NCBI GenBank assembly: GCA_019359315.1
Contig: JAHHHO010000057.1
Location: forward strand, 1-35,001
Direction: 5' to 3'
Length of the DNA: 35,001 nt
Source of the DNA: Myxacorys californica WJT36-NPBG1
Lineage (GTDB): Bacteria > Cyanobacteriota > Cyanobacteriia > Leptolyngbyales > Leptolyngbyaceae
Shown here: piece by piece, positions 8,235-17,919 of the stretch
How positions within the stretch are numbered: position 1 is the stretch's first letter
Layout of the letters: each line of letters opens with the position of its first letter
The notes under the pieces: model-generated
The model's input: only the letters and a program-made list of their open reading frames with translations
What the model was told of the DNA's origin: nothing
The model's database searches: none
Translations under genes and position numbers: made by a program

Positions 8235-8441
8235 ATGAACACAGAGAACGATTCTAGCGATCGTGTTGCTGATATCTTGCAACGCTTCCAAACCCTCATT
8301 GATGAGGATCTCAGTGATGATGAGATCGAAACTCGGCTCAAGACAGATTTCACAGAGGAAGAACAAAAGATTATCAGTGAGACTTTTTTGAGCCTGATTG
8401 AAGCAGGCGAAACCGAGCGCCATTTTCCATTAGATAGCTGA
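8235..8441 (+). CDS. Small acidic protein, unknown
   Basis: A 68-residue, strongly acidic and mostly helical protein (MNTENDSSDRVADILQRFQ, then EDLSDDEIETRLKTDF, then TEEEQKIISETFLSLIEAGE). I recognise no family. The regular amphipathic pattern and rich charged content make it look like a real protein and not a shadow frame, but the ribosome binding site is weak and no neighbour points to a role. Confidence 0.5.
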   Translation: MNTENDSSDRVADILQRFQTLIDEDLSDDEIETRLKTDFTEEEQKIISETFLSLIEAGETERHFPLDS

Positions 8442-8969
8442 GGGGAGGTTCACTATCGAGCCAATTGCGATCAATCAAACAATTGATATTAAGACGATTC
8501 TAATTGAAAAGCTGGACGAGCTGTAAAGCAAATCTGAGTGGTAACACTGTAGATTTAAGGTGGCAACGCTTTGGAACCCTGATAGCTATTAGGCCACAGC
8601 TATCAAGAGCGCTAGCTTGCGCTTACCCCTGTTACCACCAGTTCCACTTCGCTCCTCATCAAGCCATTAAATAATTTTACGATCGTTCGGAGTTTGGCAA
8701 AGCCAAGCGCACTTGATCTGTGCCGTTATCAAGATTGATTTCACTACAACTAAATCACGCAGGATTACCGAGTCGTTCAGATAAAGTTTTCAGCTAAAGT
8801 TTATTCAGCCAACACAGCAGATACTGTTTACTCAAGATGCAGCTTTTTAGATTATTGGAAGTCATAATGTTGATTATCTTGACGCAAAGTTGATCATCTT
8901 GATATTACGTGCTGCAAGAAAGGAATTCATTCCATTGATTAGTAAGTAAAACGCTATGAAAGATAGCTA
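8442..8969. other. Gap of 528 bp holding a branched palindromic element
   Basis: There is no believable gene. The notable content is the nested inverted repeat at 8538-8638, described separately. The rest is AT-rich with no other structure that I can support. Confidence 0.5.
8538..8638. repeat. Nested inverted repeats forming a possible three-way junction
   Basis: The outer arms GTGGTAACA (8538-8546) and TGTTACCAC (8630-8638) are perfectly complementary over 9 bp. Inside are two more stems: TGATAGCT (8580-8587) with AGCTATCA (8598-8605), loop 10, and AGCGC with GCGCT at about 8608-8623. Such nesting fits a structured RNA or a small palindromic mobile element (MITE or REP type). I cannot tell which. 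Confidence 0.5.
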
Positions 8970-9638
8970 TTACTCTACAGCGCAGGCACGAAACACAACA
9001 GAAAGATTATTGGCTGGCATCTCATAAATATTAAGGAGCGAAAGCTCTTGAGCTTGGGCAATGGCGACAACTTCATCCAAATCGTGCACACCCCACTCTG
9101 GATTCTGCATTTGTAGACTTTGCTCAAATGCCTCATTGCTTGGTGCAGTGTGTTGACCATTCTGTTTAAACGGCCCATACAGGTAGAGAATGCCATTTGG
9201 CGGAAGCAGGCGTCTTGCTCCGTCCATTAAGCCAAGGCAAGCAGACCAAGGGGCGATGTGAATCATATTGATATTGACGATCGCGCTGATTGTCTCGCGC
9301 TGAAAGTCAGTTGTCAGCAGTGCTTCTGGCAGTTCGCTCCGCTCAATGCTCCAGACAGAATCGCTGGCATCCAGTGCGATCGCGGGATACAGATTCTCTG
9401 CTGGCTCTAACTCTCGCCACGCCTCGATGCTCTCTCTAGCCACCGGATTAGGGTCGGACGGTAACCATCGGCGAGGAGCCAGTCGCGGGGCGAAGTAAAC
9501 CGCGTGCTGTCCAGTTCCACTGGAGATTTCCAGTACGGTTCCGACTGGGGGCAGGACTTGCAGCAAAATATTTAGAATGGCATCGCGATTGCGATCTGTT
9601 GCTGGTGCATAGTGCCGTTTGTCGGTTGATTTACTCAT
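8970..9638 (-). CDS. DUF938 SAM-dependent methyltransferase-like protein
   Basis: A DUF938-family protein of 222 residues with a Rossmann methyltransferase fold. It starts with KRHYAPATDRNRDAILNILL, followed by the SAM-binding glycine loop VLEISSGTGQHAVYFA at about residues 37-52. NINMIHIAPWSACLGLMDG and LLPPNGILYLYGPFKQNG are family-typical. The methyl acceptor is unknown. I chose ATG at 9638 because MSKSTDKRHY fits the family; the frame opens further upstream with an unrelated hydrophobic stretch. It is divergent from doxX, with an 82 bp shared control region. Confidence 0.85.
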   Translation of the reverse strand: MSKSTDKRHYAPATDRNRDAILNILLQVLPPVGTVLEISSGTGQHAVYFAPRLAPRRWLPSDPNPVARESIEAWRELEPAENLYPAIALDASDSVWSIERSELPEALLTTDFQRETISAIVNINMIHIAPWSACLGLMDGARRLLPPNGILYLYGPFKQNGQHTAPSNEAFEQSLQMQNPEWGVHDLDEVVAIAQAQELSLLNIYEMPANNLSVVFRACAVE

Positions 9639-9648
9639 TAGAGAAGGT

Positions 9649-9676
9649 TTGTGTGCGATTGAGATCGATCTATAAT
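9649..9676 (+). promoter_or_regulatory. Putative sigma-70-type promoter for the DoxX gene
   Basis: TTGTGT (9649-9654), a 16-base spacer, and a perfect TATAAT (9671-9676) lie about 45 bp ahead of the DoxX start. The -10 is strong and the -35 is moderate. Confidence 0.5.
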
Positions 9677-9720
9677 GACGAATTATTGAGAAGAATGTAT
9701 TAATCTTTAGGAGCAAAATT

Positions 9721-10197
9721 GTGACGAGTATTCAACAGCCGCGATCGCCATTCGCAATTCTAAGCCCAAGCTCAACCGACAGCAGTAGATTTCAGATCGT
9801 TTGGCTTGTGGTTCGCGTGGTCGTCGGCTTACTCATGATTCACAACGGATTTAGCAAGCTTGCCGATGTCCAAGGATTTGCCACCAATGTTGTTAAACTG
9901 ATTGGTCTGCCCTATCCCGTTTTCTTTACCTACTGTGCCGCTTACACTGAAATCATCAGTTCCATTTTGCTGGCACTGGGACTGCTCACTCGGCTTAATG
10001 CAGTAGCGTTACTCTTCACAATGTCGATCGCAGTCTATTTTCATCTCAAAGGTGAAGGTTTTCACGTTGCGCCCATTGAGGCGGCTTCTCTATACTCGCT
10101 GATTTATCTTCTGTTTGCTGTTGGGGGAGGTGGCGTTTTTGCGCTTGATTCTGTTCTAGAGAAGTGGCTCACGCGATCGCAGAACACAACTCCATAA
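9721..10197 (+). CDS. DoxX family membrane protein
   Basis: An inner membrane protein of 158 residues with four predicted helices: WLVVRVVVGLLMIHNGFSKL, FFTYCAAYTEIISSILLALG, AVALLFTMSIAVYF and LYSLIYLLFAVGGGGVFALD. The GxxMIxxGxxKL pattern in helix 1 is the DoxX signature. DoxX proteins are linked in other bacteria to thiosulfate or redox stress, but the role here is unknown. Translation starts at GTG 9721, supported by AGGAG at 9709-9713 with a 7-base spacer. It is convergent with the formaldehyde dehydrogenase gene downstream. Confidence 0.88.
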   Translation: MTSIQQPRSPFAILSPSSTDSSRFQIVWLVVRVVVGLLMIHNGFSKLADVQGFATNVVKLIGLPYPVFFTYCAAYTEIISSILLALGLLTRLNAVALLFTMSIAVYFHLKGEGFHVAPIEAASLYSLIYLLFAVGGGGVFALDSVLEKWLTRSQNTTP

Positions 10198-10225
10198 TAA
10201 TCCTCAAAGTAGACTGACGACTTTG

Positions 10226-10255
10226 TTTCTGCACTGAGAGTTTCTGCACTGAGAG
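10226..10255. repeat. Perfect 15-bp tandem duplication
   Basis: TTTCTGCACTGAGAG occurs twice head to tail (10226-10240 and 10241-10255) just after the DoxX gene. It is probably a replication slippage product with no assigned role. Confidence 0.9.
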
Positions 10256-10292
10256 AACGCACTGTAAACAACGAGCAATTAATTCGCTCTGG

Positions 10293-10333
10293 CTGTCCTA
10301 TTCTTAGTCTGTTACTGGCTAGGAGTAGGACAG
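10293..10333. terminator. Long hairpin between convergent genes
   Basis: Bases 10293-10307 can pair with 10319-10333 as a 15-bp stem containing two G-U wobbles (outer 8 bp CTGTCCTA/TAGGACAG perfect) around an 11-base loop. It lies between the ends of doxX and the dehydrogenase gene, where a transcription stop is expected. No T-tract follows on either strand, so intrinsic termination is uncertain. Confidence 0.4.
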
Positions 10334-10356
10334 GATGACAATGCAAGCTCTACGGA

Positions 10357-11475
<1,119 letters not shown>

Positions 11476-11530
11476 CTAAGGGTAGATCGAAATATACAGG
11501 ATTGATCTTAAACGAAACACCATTTAATTT

Positions 11531-12151
11531 TCACTTTCCCTCTTGCACTCGCCAAAGATACCAGCTTGCGATCGTGCGATAGGGTTTCCAAGCTTGACCC
11601 AAAGCTTCAGTTGTTTTTTTATCTGGCAGCTCTGCTAACTCATATACTCGACGAATGCCTGAGCGAACGCCCAAGTCATCGACGGGCAGAACGTCCCAGC
11701 GATGCAGCCGAAAGATTAGCAACATTTGAACCGTCCAACGCCCGATGCCTTTGATGTGTGTTAGCGTTTGAATAATCGTTTCGTCATCTAATAATTCTAA
11801 TTCTGCGATCTCTGGAACATTTACTATCTTTTGCGCTAAATCTCTTAAGTAAGAAATCTTTTGTCGTGAAAGTCCAACCCCTCGTAACGTTTCATCTGGC
11901 GTTGCTAAAAGTGATTCAGGCGAGAAAATTTGATCTGCATAAATCTGTAAAAAGCGAACGTGAATTGCTGTTGCTGATGCGGTCGAAAGCTGTTGATAAA
12001 TAATTGACCTTGACAACGAATAAAATAGGTCGCCAGTATGTTGAGCTTGATCCAAGGTGCAAGCTCCAACCCGATCGATCACTCGCCCTAAGATTGGATC
12101 AGAGGCTTGTAGAGTTTTGAGTGCGATCTCATAATCCATCGCATAATTCAT
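11531..12151 (-). CDS. DNA-3-methyladenine glycosylase II (AlkA-type, HhH-GPD)
   Basis: A base-excision repair glycosylase that removes alkylated purines from DNA. The 206 residues form an HhH-GPD domain: SIIYQQLSTASATAI in the first half, the helix-hairpin-helix LTHIKGIGRWTVQMLLIF at about 131-148, and the catalytic aspartate in LPVDDLGVRSGIRRVY. It lacks the extra N-terminal domain of E. coli AlkA and so resembles the compact archaeal and yeast MAG-type enzymes. The start codon lies 2 bases after the stop of the NAGPA gene upstream, so the two are probably translated from one mRNA. Confidence 0.93.
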   Translation of the reverse strand: MNYAMDYEIALKTLQASDPILGRVIDRVGACTLDQAQHTGDLFYSLSRSIIYQQLSTASATAIHVRFLQIYADQIFSPESLLATPDETLRGVGLSRQKISYLRDLAQKIVNVPEIAELELLDDETIIQTLTHIKGIGRWTVQMLLIFRLHRWDVLPVDDLGVRSGIRRVYELAELPDKKTTEALGQAWKPYRTIASWYLWRVQEGK

Positions 12152-12153
12152 TG

Positions 12154-13080
12154 TTATTTTTTCACCATCAGCACTGATTTTACAGGTCGTTGAATCGGCT
12201 TTCCGTTCTCATTGAGTTTGCCATAAACTAGGCGTCCTCGATAGAGCATTGCAGACGAACTCCCCCCGTCTAAATTCATCGCTTGCTGAACCCCTAACCC
12301 CTTCATAAATTCTGCTAGTTGCGGCAGAGAAAGTCCTGACGCAGTCGGCATTTTCGGTTTTTGAGCAACCATCACCAAAACCACCACTCCGTCTTTAGTA
12401 ATTCCCACTGCGCTTCTAGCATTGGGTTGATTCATCCCGATCGCGTCTCGCCCGGTTGCCGCATCGACAAAGCCTTCTTCTGAAGCGGTCAGCGTGGGTA
12501 GGAGTCGCGGTCCGCCCCCCACTGCATCCACCAACTGGCAATCGGGCGGAATGGCGTCTTGATGGGCGGCAATAGCGTATTGCACCCTCTGCCCACACTG
12601 ATAGCGTCGAAATTCGGTGCGATTAAAAATTTGATTTAAGTAAGGCTGCATCTTTGGATTTTGCGTTAGTCGCTCATTTTCATGAGGATCAGCCACCTGC
12701 TGACCGTCTATCGTGATGTAACTCGTTGACTTTTGATTGACTGGATCGAAGAAGCCAGCATTGAGTATCGCGATCGCATCCGTACGAGCCGCGAATTGAG
12801 CCAAAGAATCCGTGCGTTTCGATAGGCCAACTTGTACAAGATGCCGCATGGCATCTAGGGTCAACGTGTAAACCTCACTTTGCGGCAGTTGATAAATTTG
12901 ATAGTGCAAAGAATTTGTAGGCAAGGCTTTTGGGGATGTTGGGGATGCGATTGGCTCTGCCAAGCTCCGAAGGATCGTCGCTCTAGATAGGACTGGAATC
13001 GAGGGTAGCGTATGACTAATCCACACAATTAGTCCGCTACACCCAAGTATTCCAACTCCAATCTGCCAGATCTTTCTCAC
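12154..13080 (-). CDS. Phosphodiester glycosidase (NAGPA-domain) family protein
   Basis: A protein of 308 residues with an N-terminal membrane anchor or signal (IGVGILGCSGLIVWISHTL) and a periplasmic NAGPA (DUF2233-type) domain. Family signatures are AILNAGFFDP, VDAVGGGPRLL, SAVGITKDGVVVLVM and the closing AMNLDGGSSSAMLYRG. Relatives cleave N-acetylglucosamine-1-phosphodiester bonds or act on cell-wall glycans; the substrate in cyanobacteria is not established. It is first in a two-gene unit with the AlkA-type gene, although the two functions have no evident link. Confidence 0.9.
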   Translation of the reverse strand: MRKIWQIGVGILGCSGLIVWISHTLPSIPVLSRATILRSLAEPIASPTSPKALPTNSLHYQIYQLPQSEVYTLTLDAMRHLVQVGLSKRTDSLAQFAARTDAIAILNAGFFDPVNQKSTSYITIDGQQVADPHENERLTQNPKMQPYLNQIFNRTEFRRYQCGQRVQYAIAAHQDAIPPDCQLVDAVGGGPRLLPTLTASEEGFVDAATGRDAIGMNQPNARSAVGITKDGVVVLVMVAQKPKMPTASGLSLPQLAEFMKGLGVQQAMNLDGGSSSAMLYRGRLVYGKLNENGKPIQRPVKSVLMVKK

Positions 13081-13642
13081 GATGTTTTCCCCAACTCATC
13101 CATCTAAATTTGACAGTAAAAATCTGACAGATTAATAAAGTGTTTTCTAAATAGAGTGTTCTCTAAAACCGTATCATTTTGGTGAAGGGCTAGAAGTAGA
13201 CTCGGTCGAATCCTCGCCATTCTAAACGCTTTAAATGTGTTAAATCTTACAAAACGATCGAGACAAATTAGTGCAGTAATCGTAGAAAAAGCAGTTCAGT
13301 ACTCCATCGGTGTTGCCTACCCTCGATCGCTGGCTATTGATTCTGCTTGAACAATCGAGAGAAGAATAAACATTTTTCGGAAGATTGGACAAATTCTAGA
13401 ATTTGTCTTCAATTCTTGGTTCACCAGAGATTTAATCCTTTAAGTCGTCTCAGAACAACGCGAATCTGTTTAGAGATAGATCCTCTCCGTATTATTTGTC
13501 AAACGCCTTGGAAATTGTCCTGATACATCAGTGAAAACCGTGTATCAGTAGACGAGTCACTGTATTGTCAGCGAATTATTACTGACTTACGGATACAGCC
13601 CCTTGCAGCCCGGTGTAGCGCGTCTCACCTCCCTCAGAGCCT
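13081..13642. other. Gap of 562 bp upstream of the export pseudogene
   Basis: No gene is seen. It separates divergent transcription units (NAGPA gene to the left, export gene to the right) and must hold both promoters. The only structure I can support is the hairpin at 13520-13548. Confidence 0.5.
13520..13548. promoter_or_regulatory. Perfect 8-bp inverted repeat in a leader
   Basis: CTGATACA (13520-13527) and TGTATCAG (13541-13548) flank 13 bases, about 95 bp ahead of the export pseudogene. It could be an operator for a dimeric repressor or an RNA hairpin in the leader. Confidence 0.4.
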
Positions 13643-15188
13643 ATGAAGTTAAAGTTAACACCCACCAAGATCTCACTTCTCGCCATCAGCGCATTTGGGG
13701 CGCTCGTCGCCCAAGAGCTAATTCGCACTGAAGCCCGAACCCCAACGCCGACAGGAGATAAATTTAAGCGTAAACAATCGAACCTAGCTGCCCGCGCTGC
13801 TGCTAATCCAGCCGCGTTAGCTCAGCCAGAATTAGGGGGGCAAGAATTTCTGTCATCGGCAGTGAGAAGCACTCCTCCTCAGCCGCGATCGGTATCCGTG
13901 CCAAAAACGCCTGACTTAAAAGTATCTGATCTAGCGATCGCTGAACTGCCCCCACCGCCCCCGCCACTCGAAGTTAATCTGCCTGCGCCGCCACGGGTAA
14001 AAGAAATCCCCATTCAGATCAAGTCAGTCGGGGTTGATCAACTACCGAGCGACTCGATTGTGGCAGCGTCGCTGAGTTCTGACATACCATCTAAATCAGA
14101 TCCTGCGCCCGCAGAACAGCAATCTGAAACTAAAGTTCAATCTAAAGAAATTCAATTTAAAGAAGCTGAAGCGGAGGCATCAGAAGCGGCATTCACTCCT
14201 GCATCGTCGAAAAATGATCTGGAAGGACATCGTGCCCAACCCGCCATTCAAGCTCTCATACAGCAAGGGATTGTCCAAACCGAGGCCGACGGCAGCTTCC
14301 GCCCAGATGCCTCAGTTACGGATCAGCAGTTTAGCAGCACGTTGAAAAGGGCATCTAGCAACGCCTCGACCCCCATTAGTCAGACCCAACGTCCGAAAGA
14401 CATCGTGACGCAAGCCGATTCCACAACCTTTGTCTACCGTCAACTTCAAAAAGCTGAGGCGGCTAAACCCACATTCGCTGCGCCTGTCGCGGCTCAAACT
14501 AGCACTGCTCCACTACCTCAATTGGTCAGTGCCGATCTGTCAGGACTCAATGCAACGCCAGCCGTCAGTCAGACCATACCGAGTGTTTCACCTAGCCCAG
14601 CGACTCCTGGAGCTCCTGCCATGCCTCCAGCCCAAACCCCGACTGAAGCTTCTCGCTTCCAAGCCGTGCAGGTTGCAGCGGCTGCGAATGTGGATTCCTA
14701 CACGTTAGGAATAGGAGATCGCATCAAAGTAGACGTGTTCAACGTCGAGGAGTACAGCAAAGAGTATCAAGTTTTGGTTAACGGCACGCTGAACCTCTAT
14801 CGAGTCGGCAACTTGTCGGTCACTGGCATGACCCTGAAGCAGGCAGAACGCGCGATCGCAGCCCAGTACGCCCGCGTGCTGAAACGTCCGATGATCAAGG
14901 TTAGTTTACGGCGGCTCGACCACTGAACATCGCGATCACGGGAGAGGTCGGACGTCCGGGTTCTTACGCCCTTGACTTATTCTTATGCCCTTGACTTATA
15001 AAGATGGCAAATTTTCAGCAGTCACGAAACTCATTCAAGCAGCGGGTGGCATAACCCGATCCGCCAACCCCCGCCAAGTGATTGTTCGACGTCCTCAACT
15101 CGGTGGTGTCGATCACGCGATCGCAAACGACGGGGTTTGGGTGAAGAACACGCTAAACGCGCTTAAAGCTGCATTGTCCATCCTATAG
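13643..15188 (+). pseudogene. Wza-type polysaccharide export protein, frameshifted
   Basis: The first frame (13643-14926, 427 codons) has an N-terminal hydrophobic signal (ISLLAISAFGALVA) and a proline-rich linker. A region at about residues 192-235 resembles an S-layer homology motif (AIQALIQQGIVQTEADGSF). A Poly_export domain follows from about residue 350 (YTLGIGDRIKVDVFNVEEY). The frame ends at RRLDH. The SLBB part continues in other frames: NIAITGEVGRPGSYAL right after, then from 14985 TYKDGKFSAVTKLIQAAGG. A 19-bp near-perfect tandem duplication near 14962-14999 and at least two frameshifts separate the parts, and the tail also degrades. Intact relatives export polysaccharide through the outer membrane. 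A truncated N-terminal product might still be made. Confidence 0.8.
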
Positions 15189-15616
15189 CGGATATTTTTG
15201 CCAGTACGCTTGTCCGGTAGTAATGACAGCACTTGGCGAAAAGACCCGACTATTGTGTTAAACACTCCCCGTTCTCTCAACGGTTCTGGCGCTCTTGGCG
15301 CTCTCAGACGTTTTTACAATACCGATATTTTCAGAACCTGAAAAGCAATTCTCCAAAATGAGAATTGCTGAAGAGTTTCAATATTAAATGCGTTTTGATG
15401 CGATGATGCCATGCTACCTATACAGTCAAGAAATCTAGGTAAATCGCCTACAGTATATTCTTCGTAGACATTTAGCTTGTGTGAAGAACGGTCTGTTTTA
15501 GGATCATCCTTGAGTATAATTTCGGTGTGCAATTAAGTGTAGTAGATTTTACACATAGGTGACTTTACCAGGACTGCTCTACCACCATTAATCTCTTCTT
15601 ATAAGGTTTGGTCCTG
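15189..15616. other. Gap of 428 bp, partly decayed export gene
   Basis: The first 100 bp probably continue the decayed SLBB gene. An open frame on the minus strand at 15314-15532 starts only with TTG and has no recognisable domain. The last part is the leader of the PEP-CTERM gene. Confidence 0.45.
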
Positions 15617-16651
15617 ATGACATCAAAGAATACTAGCTCAAAAGGCTTGGGAAAGCTCTTCACCCTCTTCCAAAGCTCCCATGTCCTCTGGGTTCGACGG
15701 GCTAAGATGGTTGCTCAACCATCCATGCCAACGGTTGCTCTTGGTGCTTCGATCGCGTGGTTTGTGCAGGGCTTTGCTGCACCTGTCCTAGCGGCCGATA
15801 TGTCGTTTGGCAATGCTCAGATTCGATTTGGCGAAGATACCACGCTAGAGTCGTCCTTTCTGGAGTCTCATGGGGCTTATCAATCGACGTTTGGTGTGCT
15901 GAACCTAGACACCAACGAGAAAACACCTTTACTGGTTGAATCTAGAGCCGCAGACCAAGCGGGCACGATTTTTCAGCCTTCGAGCAAGATTAGCGATCTT
16001 GAGAGCGCGAACGATTTTAGCGGAACGCCTGGAAATACTGTTTCTCAGTCCTCCGCCAAGTACACATTCAAGGCGAAGACGAACTATGCCTTCTATTTGG
16101 AATCTTCCTATAATGGGCGCTCGGTTGGAACGGTATACTCCAGCGATGTGTTAAACCCTAATCAGGAGCGGCAGGTGCAATTCAGTGACACTGATATGAC
16201 TAGCTTGTGCCAAGGCGGTAGCGTCCTACTCTGGGATGATACAGGGTCTAATTTGGTGCGAGACCGTCAGCAGCAAGACCGTGACTATGATGATTTTGTT
16301 GTGCAGCTTCGCAATACTGCTTGCCCAGTAGGAGGTGGCGAACTGCTGCCCTCTGAACCGCAAGCTACCACTGCCTCTGGAGGAGCCGTGCCTCCTGTAA
16401 GCGGCGGTCAAATTGGCAATGGGCTGTTTTTTGCACTTCCCCTAGTCGGCTTAGCCGCCTTAGCCGCCTTGGATGGAGATGACAACAATTCAAATAAAAG
16501 GAATTCAATGGGAAGCGGTGGAGCTCCCCCTGGAATCATTCCTCAGCCACCTGGTCAGGCTGTTCCTGAGCCGTTTACAATCCTGGGTTCAACCACGGCG
16601 ATTGGGTTGGCGGCTTTAGCTCAACGGCGACGATCCAAGAAACGCAAGTAG
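15617..16651 (+). CDS. PEP-CTERM sorting domain protein
   Basis: An exported protein of 344 residues. A hydrophobic signal ends near FAAPVLAADMSFG (residues about 40-60). The middle has DDTGSNLVRDRQQQDRDYDD followed by FVVQL, resembling the acidic D-rich close of DUF4114 domains in exopolysaccharide-associated proteins. At residues 317-344 the tail is VPEP, a hydrophobic helix and a basic RRRSKKRK end: the PEP-CTERM signal cut by exosortase. A second hydrophobic stretch (LFFALPLVGLAALAAL) lies 60 residues earlier. ATG at 15617 is chosen over TTG at 15608. The adjacent exosortase gene is its likely processing enzyme. Confidence 0.85.
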   Translation: MTSKNTSSKGLGKLFTLFQSSHVLWVRRAKMVAQPSMPTVALGASIAWFVQGFAAPVLAADMSFGNAQIRFGEDTTLESSFLESHGAYQSTFGVLNLDTNEKTPLLVESRAADQAGTIFQPSSKISDLESANDFSGTPGNTVSQSSAKYTFKAKTNYAFYLESSYNGRSVGTVYSSDVLNPNQERQVQFSDTDMTSLCQGGSVLLWDDTGSNLVRDRQQQDRDYDDFVVQLRNTACPVGGGELLPSEPQATTASGGAVPPVSGGQIGNGLFFALPLVGLAALAALDGDDNNSNKRNSMGSGGAPPGIIPQPPGQAVPEPFTILGSTTAIGLAALAQRRRSKKRK

Positions 16652-16749
16652 AGGAGTTCGTTTGCTTGAGCGTTAGAGGTAACTTCTATGCTTGATACTC
16701 AGATTCTTCAGATTTCACTCCTTTCACATACTGCGCTCCGCTCTCAACT

Positions 16750-16791
16750 AAAAATGTCCCCGCCCATTAGTTTGAGAGCGGGGACATTTTT
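16750..16791. terminator. Bidirectional terminator between PEP-CTERM and exosortase genes
   Basis: AAAAATGTCCCCGC (16750-16763) and GCGGGGACATTTTT (16778-16791) form a perfect 14-bp stem with a 14-base loop. A T-run ends it on both strands, so it can stop transcription from either side. The right arm overlaps the exosortase stop codon. A competing pairing exists between CTCTCAACTA (16741-16750) and the loop sequence TAGTTTGAGAG. Confidence 0.9.
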
Positions 16792-17659
16792 AGGAGCCTT
16801 TCTGCTCAGTGGGTTGAGTGTCTATCTGAGCGTCAAATTGTTCTAAACAGAAATAGCACACTCCTCCAAACAGGAGGACAGCGGTCATTGAGAAGAGCTG
16901 CGATCCGTCTCCATGATGCCAGTAGTCAAACGCGTCCATGTTGGCTTGAGCAAACAAAACTGCCATCATCGCCACGCGAATACCGTTGACCAAAAAGGCA
17001 ACTGCGATCGCAGCGATCGGAATTAGCAACACTTGCAGCCAACCCATTGGAAACAACATTGTAAATAAAAATGCAAGGGTTAGTAATTGCACCATAGACT
17101 GAATACCAGAACAACCTGAATAAACATCAACAAATCCAGTGGGCAATATAAGTTTTGTGCCTTCTTGAAGGACAGGAAAGCCAGAATACCACAGAAGATT
17201 TCCTGCTAAGGTTGCTGTAGCGTGAGAAATATCAAATAACCCCATCACTGCTGTAGACGAAATCATTAGAAAACTCAGAATCAGTAGCTCCCGCCAATAG
17301 GATTTGAGTTCTGAAAGCCCAAATCCAATTAATGCTAATCCCAACCCCGAGATGATTGGAAAAAAACGTAAAACGACATCATAATTAGTTATTAAAGTAC
17401 TTCGATATAGCACCCAAAAAATGCAAGTGAGACCAACGCCCTTAGCAATGACTGTAGACTTAAGGTTGATACGATTGGCGCAGTGACGCTTAAGAGAATG
17501 ACGCTTTCGCCACATCATAAACCAAAGGGCTGCATAGCAGAGCGCGTAGGGCTCCAAGGCTACGAATTGTCCCGTATTCCACACCAGTTGGAGTTGAAGT
17601 GTTGTGAGGGTTGCTGCAATTCCAAGCATCAGAAACTGAGTGTAGCGCGAAGAGGTCAT
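16790..17659 (-). CDS. Exosortase, cyanoexosortase type
   Basis: A polytopic membrane protease/transpeptidase of 289 residues that recognises PEP-CTERM tails. About eight hydrophobic segments are visible. The catalytic cysteine is in VDVYSGCSGIQSMVQ (about residue 186), the conserved arginine in NGIRVAMMAVL and the histidine in DYWHHGDGSQLF, in the order typical of exosortases. Length and motif spacing suit cyanoexosortase A, but I cannot separate it surely from type B. The gene is convergent with a PEP-CTERM substrate gene. I see no associated small partner gene next to it. Confidence 0.88.
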   Translation of the reverse strand: MTSSRYTQFLMLGIAATLTTLQLQLVWNTGQFVALEPYALCYAALWFMMWRKRHSLKRHCANRINLKSTVIAKGVGLTCIFWVLYRSTLITNYDVVLRFFPIISGLGLALIGFGLSELKSYWRELLILSFLMISSTAVMGLFDISHATATLAGNLLWYSGFPVLQEGTKLILPTGFVDVYSGCSGIQSMVQLLTLAFLFTMLFPMGWLQVLLIPIAAIAVAFLVNGIRVAMMAVLFAQANMDAFDYWHHGDGSQLFSMTAVLLFGGVCYFCLEQFDAQIDTQPTEQKGS

Positions 17660-17919
17660 GTTATTAAAAGGAATAGGAAGGCATCTGTAAACGAGCCAAT
17701 TGCAGAGCCACTAAGGACGGATATCATTGAGAACGGATATGGGGTATGGAGGAATGCAGCAGAGTAGACGATGGCTCACCACTCAATTTCTCCAATCATT
17801 TTCAGCTTTTCCGGACATTTTTTGTACCTTCTGATTGCAGCTTGCGGCATCGATCGCAGCCCGGTTACTGATGGTATAAGCAAACTGACGCGGCAATTGG
17901 CTCCAAAGGATCACACGCG
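17660..17919. other. Divergent control region, exosortase and cupin genes
   Basis: About 260 bp between two divergent genes. A direct repeat ACGGATAT occurs twice near 17715 and 17732. A TATAAG at about 17875 may serve as -10 for the cupin gene. No gene is present. Confidence 0.4.

Noticed and set aside
15314-15532. 72-codon minus-strand frame between the export pseudogene and the PEP-CTERM gene
   Set aside because: It starts only with TTG, lacks a ribosome binding site and shows no family resemblance. It could be real but I cannot support it.
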